From Bacteroidales bacterium (GTDB lineage: Bacteria > Bacteroidota > Bacteroidia > Bacteroidales > Paludibacteraceae), in NCBI GenBank assembly GCA_022784645.1, contig JALFZG010000066.1, positions 1 to 64,000 of the forward strand: DNA of 64,000 nucleotides, given 5' to 3'. The notes under the pieces are model-generated. The model was not told where the DNA came from, did no database searches, and saw only the letters and a program-made list of their open reading frames with translations. A program made the position numbers and the translations under genes. Positions 16,486-26,500 of this stretch are shown one piece after another; the stretch's first letter is position 1, and every line of letters starts with the position of its first letter.

Positions 16486-16543
16486 TAACCGTGTTTACAC
16501 GTACATTCTATGTAGTGAACACGTATCATATACGTAAAACCTC

Positions 16544-16597
16544 GTGCGATGAACGTGCGATGAACGTGCGATGGTAATGCGATGAACGTGCGATGAA
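16544..16597. repeat. GTGCGATGAAC array, copy A
   Basis: Five GCGATG motifs at 11-bp spacing (GTGCGATGAAC unit) run up to the pgeF start. Similar arrays lie at 29955-29998 and, inverted, at 57402-57446; those two share a longer string containing GTGCGATGGTAACGCGATGA. The interval 16486-16543 has short palindromes (CGTGTTTACACG) but no gene. Confidence 0.85.
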
Positions 16598-16612
16598 AAT
16601 GCCAATTGGGCG

Positions 16613-17341
16613 ATGATAAAATACGATTTTGGACCACATATTGCGGCTTTCACCAGCGAGCGAGACGATATCGTTTCGCAAGACGTCTTGCTGCCGAAAC
16701 TTACACATTCGAGTCATGTGGAGGTGGTTAACGAGCGGGCGGCTTTCCCCGATACGGATGCGCTGATTACGCAAGTTCCCGGGCTATGGATTGGCGTGTA
16801 TTCGGCCGATTGTGTGCCGGTGTTGATAGCCGATAAGCGGCTCAACGTGGTGGCGGCTGTACATGCGGGATGGCGGGGCACAGTAGGAGGCATCACGCGT
16901 GCTGCGGTGAAGCGTATGAAAGCTGATTTTGGTTGCCGACCGGAAGATATGCAGGCCGTTATCGGGCCGAGTATCTCGCCGGATGCGTTTGAAGTAGGGG
17001 AGGAGGTGGTAATGCTTTTCCGCCAATCTGCTTTCCCCGATAGCATCATCCGTCAATCTGATTTCCCCGATAGCATCATCCGTCAAGTGCCAACTGCGCA
17101 TCAAGCGTCATCTGCAAAAGAGTTGTCAGCCGCTTGTCCAACGACCGATGCTCGTCAGTCGTCTTTCTATATCGACCTTTGGCAAGCCAACCGCTGGTTG
17201 CTGACTGAGGCAGGGCTGCAAGAGGAGCAAATCCTGCTTACAGGCTTGTGTACGAAGGGTTGTCCTGACCGCTTTTTTTCCGCCCGAAGAGAGGGCTATA
17301 CCACAGGAAGATTGATAAGTGCAATTTGCATAATGCAATGA
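16613..17341 (+). CDS. pgeF: Peptidoglycan editing factor / laccase-domain protein PgeF
   Basis: A 242-residue member of the YfiH/YlmD family (DUF152, formerly multicopper polyphenol oxidase). In E. coli PgeF removes wrong residues incorporated during muropeptide ligation; other members act as purine nucleoside phosphorylases. The metal-site and family motifs are present: TGHSSHVEVV-like THSSHVEVV, SADCVPVLIAD, AAVHAGWRGTVGGI, AVIGPSISPDAFEVG and LCTKGCPDRFFSARREG. Residues 137-156 hold a perfect-frame duplication RQSAFPDSII/RQSDFPDSII, from a 30-bp tandem repeat, in a surface loop that also looks longer than usual. It follows the GCGATG array with no visible promoter. Confidence 0.9.
   Translation: MIKYDFGPHIAAFTSERDDIVSQDVLLPKLTHSSHVEVVNERAAFPDTDALITQVPGLWIGVYSADCVPVLIADKRLNVVAAVHAGWRGTVGGITRAAVKRMKADFGCRPEDMQAVIGPSISPDAFEVGEEVVMLFRQSAFPDSIIRQSDFPDSIIRQVPTAHQASSAKELSAACPTTDARQSSFYIDLWQANRWLLTEAGLQEEQILLTGLCTKGCPDRFFSARREGYTTGRLISAICIMQ
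17021..17080 (+). repeat. 30-bp tandem duplication inside pgeF
   Basis: Two copies, 17021-17050 and 17051-17080, differ at two positions (C/T and C/A). Being a multiple of three, the duplication adds ten residues without breaking the frame. Confidence 0.9.
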
Positions 17342-17475
17342 ATATTCATAATTGTTGGTTCTGCTTGATTTGTTGTAAAGCGAAATGTGATTTTGTATAG
17401 AAAATACCATAAATTACATAAAAAATGCTTTTTTAGCAGCAAAGTGCTTTTTATTGTGTTAATAGTAGGGGAAAA

Positions 17476-17507
17476 TTTGCTCGAATGAAATTTTTTTTGT
17501 ATCTTTG
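17476..17507 (+). promoter_or_regulatory. Promoter of the giant surface-protein gene
   Basis: TTTG (17476-17479) and TATCTTTG (17500-17507) are separated by 20 bp, a close match to the Bacteroidota consensus, followed by GC. The expected transcription start is near 17514, giving a leader of about 85 bases before ATG 17600. Confidence 0.8.
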
Positions 17508-17599
17508 CACGCGAAAAACAAGTACTTGATAGACACCCATGTAAAACACGTATTCATTTTTTCTATAATTATTCATAATATTAACCAAATTCAACTGAC

Positions 17600-20500
17600 A
17601 TGAGAAAAACAATCCTCTCATTCTTGGCAGTGATGCTATGTGCAGTATTGCCATCTTTTTCGGCTATTCAGTATTGTCTGCAGCCGGAAGGATTTGAGAC
17701 TGGTGTGATTCCGGCAGGATGGACCCAAGAGAACGTCAATGGTACGGCTCTTTGGACCGTAGAAGGTGGTGCAGATGCCAACCTCGGTTTGCCCAAAGGC
17801 GCCCGAAGTGGTGATTATCGCGCTGTCCTTCGCGGAACTTCGGGGCAGGTGGAAGGTTTCGTAACGAAACTGATCACCCCGGCTATGAACCTCACGCAGG
17901 CTTACAATCCGCAACTTGTTTTCTCCCACGCCCAAGTTGCACGCTTCGGTTTCTTTGATACCTTGCGTGTTTACTATCGTGTGAACGCTACCGCTCCGTG
18001 GCAGTCGCTGGTGGAATACACCTCGCCTGTTACGAATTGGAAGACTGAAACGATTCTTCTCCCCGGCTATCAGCAGGGTACTGCTTATCAGCTGGCGTTT
18101 GAAGCATCGGACAATGCCGGCCTTGGTGTTGTACTCGATGACATCAGTGTCTATCCCGCAACCCAGTGCCAGGATGCTTCTATCCAAAACATCTCTGTTG
18201 CTTCTACTTCGGCTGTGCTGAGCCTTGTTTGCAATGGCTCGTTCAACCACTTCGAGGTGGCTATCACGGATGAGTTGGTGATTGATATGAAAAACTTCAA
18301 TCCCGACTCTGCCCTTATTCACCTAACCACGGATGAATACGACGTGCGCATTGATAGTTTGGATTCTTACAAAACGTATTATGCTTACGTTCGCACCGAC
18401 TGTGACGACAATTACTCTGGTCATACCAATTGGGTATCGGCTCAGTTTATGACCACTCGTATCGTAGATCTTCCTTATGTAGAAGATTTCGAAATGACCG
18501 AAGCTATCAGCGGCTCGGATGGTTTTGGTAAGCCTCGTGGTTGGAACTGCGGCGGTATGCAAGGCGTGAAGATGCCGGCTGTCTATAAGGGCAGTACGAC
18601 TTCTCTGCGTCAGGCTTACTCGGTTGACTCTACCGCTTACCTTGCTTTCTGTGGCGCATTCTCCACTACGGCTTCGGCTATCCCTGGTGACAGTCTGTTG
18701 TATGCAGTAACGCCCGAAATCAATGGTAACCTCGCTAACTGCGAAGTGGATTTCTGGGGTACGGTTCAGAACTTCTTCTACAATGGCAACAAGCAGTATG
18801 CTGCTGAACTTACGGTAGGTGTGTTGACCAACCCGAACGATATCGGTTCGATGGTAACGATTGAGAAGGTGAAGCTTGACAACGCATTGCAGTTCAAGCA
18901 TTTCCGCGTTTCGCTTGCAAGCTATACCGGTGAAGGTCGCTATATTGCCCTCGTTTCTCGGACGAATTTGGAGAACGCATTCTTCTTGGATAACTTCATC
19001 GTTCGTGAAGTTTCTACTCCTACGCCTTGCGACGTTCGCGCAACCAACGTATTGCCAACTGGCTTTACGGTAAGCGCTCAGCTGCATGGTGCTGACTCGT
19101 GGAACTTGAAGGTTGCTACCGCATACACCCGCAATCCGGAAAACCTCACTGCGGAGGATTGCCTTGTTAATCAAACGGGCATCACAGCTGCTAATTATCA
19201 AGTACAGCTGCCGGAGAACGAGCTTGCTGGCCAGATTGTAAAGATTTACGTACAGGCTGTAAAGAATGGCGTAGCTTCTGAATGGGCATTCCCGCTTACG
19301 CTCCGCGTTCCTACGACTGGCGTTGTGCCCATCAGCCTTACTTTCAATGCAGGTTCGTATCAGACCTTCTCGCTCAAGCAACTCATTAACGAGATGCATT
19401 CGCCGAGCTCCGCTGGTGGTATTCAGCAGTTGTTCAGCCCGCTGAAGGCTATCAACTTGTATCCTTCTACCAACTCGAATACGCCGACCTTTGATGCAGC
19501 TTATTTGCTTCTCAACGGTATCGATAACTATATTGTATTGCCGTATATCAGCGATTTCACCAACCTCGAAGTGACGTTCCGCTTGTCGGCTGGCTCGCTC
19601 AGTTATGAGAACAACAGCCGTGTGGCAGTTGGTGTAATGACCGATCCGTATGACCTCTCTACGTTTACGGAGCTGGATCGCTTTGATGGTCCTACCGGCC
19701 GCTTCGAGAAAGTACGCGTATTGCTCTCTACATATACGGGCGAGGGTCATTATATTGCCCTGCGCGCGCTTGCGCCCAATACGCTCAACAGCACTACCGG
19801 CAGCCGCAACTGCATCGATAACCTTATCGTGCAGCCCGTAAGCAACTGCTTGGATGCTTCTGGCGTAAACGCAATCTCGGAGGCTCGCAGTGTAAATATC
19901 AGCTGGAACACCAACGGCATGACCGGATTCCTGGTGAAACTCTATTCGGATGCTGATCGCTCTGAGCTCGTTTCGCAGACTGTGAAGACTACGAATGCTT
20001 CGGCTACTACCGATTCTATCAGCTTCAGCGAATTGATTCCCTCTCGTAAATATTACTTTACAATTCAAACCATCTGCGGCTATGATACGCTCATCGCTGA
20101 AGATGTTTATAGCTTCATTACAAAATTGGGCGTTCCGTTTAAGGAAGAGTTCGAAGGCCTTTCGATTACCAACCCGCTTCCGGCAGGATGGGATAACTCA
20201 GAAGGAACGGCAAGCGAAGACTATCGCTTCCAATATTATGAAGCTAATGGTAATCCAGGCATGTGCGTTCGCTTCAACTCGTATAATGCACCTGCTGGGC
20301 AGGACAACTACCTGGCAACGCCTGCTATTACGCTCGATGGTGCTGATATGGTTTCCCTCACGTTCGACTATAAGAACCCTGCAGGTGGCCCTTGTGAGGT
20401 GCTTTACTCACTCGATGGAGATACCAACCGCACCGTGCTGTTGACTAACCTTGGTAATGAAGAAGAGTATGTAACCAAGACCGTTGATCTTACTCCGTTC

Positions 20501-23500
20501 CTCGGCCACAGTATTAAGATTTACTTCCACGCTACCTCTAATTACGGTATGTCGAGTGCGCATGTATATCTTGATAACGTAGGTGTGAAGATTGTTGACC
20601 CGAATTGCATGGGTATTTCTAAACTTTCGGTTGGTAATATTACCGAAACGGAAGCCGACATCAATTGGACGGTAGGTGGTGTACAGCAAGTGTACCTTAC
20701 GATTAAGGATTATTACACGAATACCACGGTATTTAGCGACACGGTTACTACGAATCCGTATCACTTGAGCAATCTTGAGCAGAATACCATTTATTTGGTA
20801 GAGGGATATCAGCCATGTGGTGAACAAGTAACCCTCATTACGGCGTTCAAGACAGCCTGCTCACCAGTGACCGTTGAGGAATTTGGTCTTGAGAACTTTA
20901 ATGATGATATAGCATTCAATTGTTGGCAAGTAGGCATTGGCGATACCGCTGGCATTGGCGCAACGAATGTTGATGAGCCCTATATCAGCAACAATGGTTC
21001 GCTTGGTAATGTGCTGTATATCAATAAGAAGCAGAATACCTCCAAGGAGATTTTTGGCAACAATTACTATGCTATCCTCCCGAGTCTTGTAGTTGACTCT
21101 ATTAAGCACTATGAGGTAGTGTTCAATGCTTCTACTACGCAAGGCGATACGGCCAATCTTAAGAAACTCCAGGTAGGTATTATCACCGACCCGAACGACT
21201 TCGCTACCTTTGCACTCATGGAGGAAGTGAACTTGCAATATGCTAAGGACAGCACGTTCATGAAGCGCTTCACTGTTTCGTTTGCCGATTATGATGGCGA
21301 CTACATGGGCGATTTTGGTAAGTACGTGATGTTCCTCGTAGATGCAGATGCTACTCACTCTAACGTTGCCTTCATTGACAATGTATATCTCCAGCCGGCT
21401 GCTACCTGCCCGCAGGTGAACGATCTTGAGATGGTGGCTCGCACCAGCTCCAGCATCGATTTAACATGGACGGGGAATGCGGCTTCATATGACGTAATGC
21501 TTACGACTGCTATCTGCAACCCGGATACGGTTACGAATCCGGCTGCTCTACAGACGGGCATCACCGCTACACATACCTCGTTTATCAATCTCCAAGCAGG
21601 CACGAATTACTTTGCTTATATCCGTGCTAATTGCTCAGCAACCGAATCCTCCGTTTGGTCGAGTCATACGCAAGTGCTCACCGACTATGGTATTCCGTTC
21701 CTCGAGACCTTCGATGAGATGGAGCAATTCCCGCAGGATGATTGGAAGGTATTTGCAGCTACCGTGCCTGAGAACGATGATTTCACCACGGCAGCTTTCC
21801 AGAAGAGTGAATATTCTTCCCAAATGAGTATCGCTAATTGCGACTCGCGTTTGAGCAATGTAGAAGGTAAAGCCGCTCGAGTAGAGGTATATTCTCCGTC
21901 GAGCAACGGCTTCCTCCAGTCGCCGTCAATCGACCTTACTAGCATTCCTACTGGCTATGGCGTGAACCTGAGCTTCCGCGTGGGTATGGTTCCGAATAGC
22001 AATTATGATCCAGCTTTGAGTACGTTCACCGAGCGTCTCTTCCGCGTATATGTTAGCGAGGATGGCGGTGAGACCTTCAAGGCTGACAATAAAATTGAAT
22101 GGAATTGCATTGGTACAGGCGATTACGATTATGCGCAGATTGCCTCTATGAATGCTCCTGAGGTGAATGTGGATCTCTCTGATTACGCAGGAAAGAATAT
22201 TGCTCTTGGCTTCTATGTTGCTGCTACAGGCTACAACGATCAGGGTGTATTTGTGCATATCGACTCAGTTGCGCTCGCTGTTTATGACAACAGCTGCTTG
22301 CCCGTTTCGCGCATCAAGGCGAATGTAGAGGGCAACAACGTTGACCTGACTTGGAAGGTGAATACTCCGAACGTTGGCGTTATCGTTGAGCTGTCTGATA
22401 ATCAGAACTTTACGAATATCATTTCTCATGATTCGCTCGTAGGAGACAGCATCCATTACAGCGGTTTGGGCTTCTTTACCAACTATTACGTTCGCGTGAA
22501 GATGGCTTGCTCCAACGATTGGATGACTTCGCAATTCCGCACTACGTATGGCATTCCGTTTACGGAAGATTATGAGAACACCAGCTCTATGATTCCTTCA
22601 AATTGGAAGAGCTATGCTGGCGATCTCTTTGCTGGTAATGTTGTAGAAGACCAATACGCATGGAGTGCAGCGAATTATGGCGCTGGTGCCTGCGATTCGA
22701 AATATGCATATTCTACTGTGAATGCTAATATTGACTGGTGGGGCAATTTGAGTCTCGGCAGCTATGCAATGGTCAGCCCAGAGGTTTATCTGCAGAGCGT
22801 TGAGGGCAATGATCTCAAGCTCTATTATGATATGGCATTGACCACCAGCGAGTATAATGCTACTACGCCGGAAATACAACGCTGCCAGGGTCATACCTTC
22901 ATGGTTGCTATCAAGGCAAATGACGATACCGTTTGGACGCCGCTCCAGACGTGGCAAGATTCGGCATTGCTCGAGATTCCTTCTGAAATGGCACAGCAGG
23001 AAGTAGATCTTGCCCAATATGTGGATAAGGTTGTACGCTTCGCATTCTATGGGTTCTGCGACAGCACCGCTTCTTCTAACGCGCTCTGCCATGTGATTGA
23101 CAATGTGCGCCTTCGTCATATCAACCCGAATTGCGAAACGCCGGTAGTTTATTACGGTGGCTCTAATCAGACTACTGTTTCTGTAAACTGGGACGTAGAA
23201 ACGGGTGCTTCGTATGAGGCTCAGATCTCGCTCACCGATGCCTTCGGTACGGTTATTGAGACCATCACTACTACCAATGGTGAGTACACATTCGAGAACC
23301 TCACGCCGGCTTCTACCTATTACGTTCGCCTCAGAAAAGACTGTGGCAACGATGGTCCGTCCGGATGGTCAGAGCCGCTGATGGTTCGCACCACTTGTGT
23401 AGCTTATGCTGAATATCCTTGGACTGAGGACTTCGAAACGCGCGAAGCTGGCACGTTTGAAGATCCGTGTTGGAGCAATGAGCATCTCTATGGCAATGGT

Positions 23501-26500
23501 AAGAAGGTATTTGAAGTAAGCCAATACAATACCTCTACCAACAAGACGCGCAAGTTGGTGCTTCCGGATCAAACGTATGGTACTACGACCTTGCTCGCAT
23601 TGCCTACCATGCAGTTCGATGCTGCTAAGACCTATGAGCTTACGCTCAGCGTCTTCCGTTCAGCATCTTATCAGGGTGTTCGCGAGATGGAAGGCGTAAA
23701 TATCTACCTCGCAGAGAACGCTATTGTAGATGCAGATGCACTCCCGATTGCTTTCGTTCCGCGTGATATGAACGTTGAAGTACCGGGTATGATACCGACA
23801 GAAGCAACCGAAGGTTGGTACACTTACAGCTTCCTCATTAATAATGTTTCGGGTGAGAAACGAATTCTCTTCCTCGGTTATAATGAGAACAGCGCTCCTG
23901 TATATTTGGATGATCTCTCTGTATATGAATATACTTCGGATCAGACCATTAAGGAAGTGAAACTTGCTGGTACTTCTCGCAAGACTGCAAGAATTCAGTG
24001 GACGCTCGTTGACAACTCCATCTGCCACGATGTAGAGCTAGTTGCCAGCACAACGCCGCTTGATTCGGCTGGTCTTGAGAATGCTACCAAGATTCAGGCT
24101 TCTGACGTATTGGATTATACCTTCAATGGCCTTACGCGTGAGACTACTTATTATCTCTACGTTCGCACCGTTTGCGATGGCGTATATGGCCGCTGGATGA
24201 GCGTATCGGGTACTACTACTGGTCTGGAAGGCAACATTCAAGCTGATTTGGGTAATGAAGAGCTTACAGCTTACCTCATCTACACTAGCTGGGGTAACTC
24301 CTATTCGCAGCATATCTATACGGCTGAAGAACTTGCTGCAGCAGGTTACTCTGCCGGCCCGATCCAGAGCGTAGCATTCAACTATAAAGGTCAATCGTCG
24401 TATTACGACAAGACGCATACCGTGCTCATTGGCTCTACTGACCGTACTTCGTTCAGCAGTGGTGCTCCTGAGGACTTCATCACTGGTTTGCAGGTGGTAT
24501 ATGGTCCTACATATCGTACGTTCCAGCATGGTTGGGTAACTTATGAATTCACCGAACCGTATATGTGGGATGGTATGAGCAATATCGTTGTAGCATTGCT
24601 GTCAAATGGTGATGGTACACACACGGGGGCTTATGGTTGGGATGCTGCCGGTTCGGATGTTCCGGAAGCTCGCACCGTAGTTCGCTATAAGGATAACGAT
24701 ATCATTGATATCAATAACCTTGGTGCAGGTGGTTCTCAAGGCTATGCTTATTTGATTCGCCCGAATGCTCGCTTCACGCAGACGTATGCGCTTGAGGCTT
24801 GCCCGGCTGTAGAGAATGTAAGCGCTAAGGTGGTTGGTCGTGGTACCAGCGAAATCCTTGTAAGTTGGACGGCTTCTGATGGTGATTACGTAGCGGATTA
24901 CGACGTAATCGTTTCTGAGGAAGAAATTACCGATTTCACGAGCGTTACCCCGCAATATACGGTTGACAGCCTCAGCTTGCCGATTACCGGTTTGCAGTCA
25001 GGTACACAATATTATATATACGTGCGCGTGAACTGCGATGCTAATGGTCATGACGATGGCGTCAGCCCATGGGTTGGTACCACTATCACGACGTATGAGC
25101 ACTGTATGCCGGTTAAGGATCTCAAGGTGGTATTCCAGAGCGCTAACTCCGTATTGGCTACTTGGAGCAAATATACTGACCTGCAAGAGACGGATTTCCG
25201 CTACATCCTATCAGAAGTTGAGCTCGATGAAGCTTCTCTCGGTCAATATACGGCTATGAGTATTACGGATACGGCTCATCTCTTTGATAACCTCGCTTAT
25301 GAGACGACTCATTATCTCTACGTTCGCGGTGCTTGCTCTGATTCATACAGCGATTGGGCTATGGTTCAGTTCACTACGCCGGCAGCTTGCCAGCCTGTAG
25401 AGAATATCCAGCTCGTACGCGTTACCGCTAATGCAGCTCGCATCACTTGGTCGCATGCTCCGTTTGCATTCGAGACGATGTGGGAAGTAGGTATTGTAGG
25501 TGATACGGCTTCGGCGTACATTGTTACCGATACGGTGGCTACCTTCGGTGGCCTCAACGCTAACACCGAGTACCTCGCTTACGTACGTGCTATCTGCTCT
25601 GAAAACACCTACAGCGATGATGCTACCTTCGCGTTCACTACGCATGCTGCTATGGAAAGCGAATGCTTGGTTTCTGTAGATGGAGATCCTTCGTTATATG
25701 ATGATGATAACACTACTCCGTTCAACAACTGGTATGGCTGCTCATGGAATCAGATGATCTATCCTGCTTCGCTCCTTGGTCAGGAGGGCAGCATTACTCG
25801 CCTCTCGTTCTATTGCGCTGTTCCGGCTGTTAACTTTACACAGGAGAGCGTTACAATCTACATGGCGAATACCTCTATGAGTGCAGCTCCGGATATTACC
25901 AGTTGGGTTCCGCAGTCGGATCTCCAGCAGGTATATCATATGGACTATTACGCACACCCGACGGCAAGTGGTTGGTCGGAAATCATTCTTGACAACGAGT
26001 TTGAATACACCGGCGGCAACTTGGCTGTGATTGTAGCTGTAGAAAATGGAAGAAGTTATAATGCAACTCTCCATTATGCATTTGACGTAGCAGATCCAGG
26101 TGCAACGCTCTATCGCCGCGGCGATGGTGATGCAACGGTTGGTCAGTATCCTGGTACGGCAAATGGCAATAAGGCTTCTATTCTCCCGTTGGCTCAGTTC
26201 TGCTTCGCAACCAGCTCTTGCCCGAAGGTTAAATATCTTGAGGTATCCAAGGTTACGGATGAATCGGCTTCTGCAAGTTGGTATCCTGGCAGTAGCGAAG
26301 CTTCGTGGTACACGATCTTAAGCGAGAAGCCGCTCTCTGATGCTGAAATTACTGCAGCAGATAAGGTTCTTGTTAACCATACCGCTATCAGCTTAACCGA
26401 CCTGCAGAAGGGTAAGGATTACTTCCTCTATGTAGCTCCTAACTGCAATCCGGAGGTTGGCGAATGGACGTACTACCACTTCATTACGGAGGCTACTTGC

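Noticed and set aside
16526..16774. Minus-strand frame before and inside pgeF
   Set aside because: Again made of the GCGATG array, and it overlaps the well-supported pgeF start.
18323..20068. 581-residue minus-strand open frame inside the giant gene, and similar long antisense frames to 28957
   Set aside because: The plus-strand frame has clear domains and a sorting signal throughout. The antisense frames come from codon bias and show no motifs.
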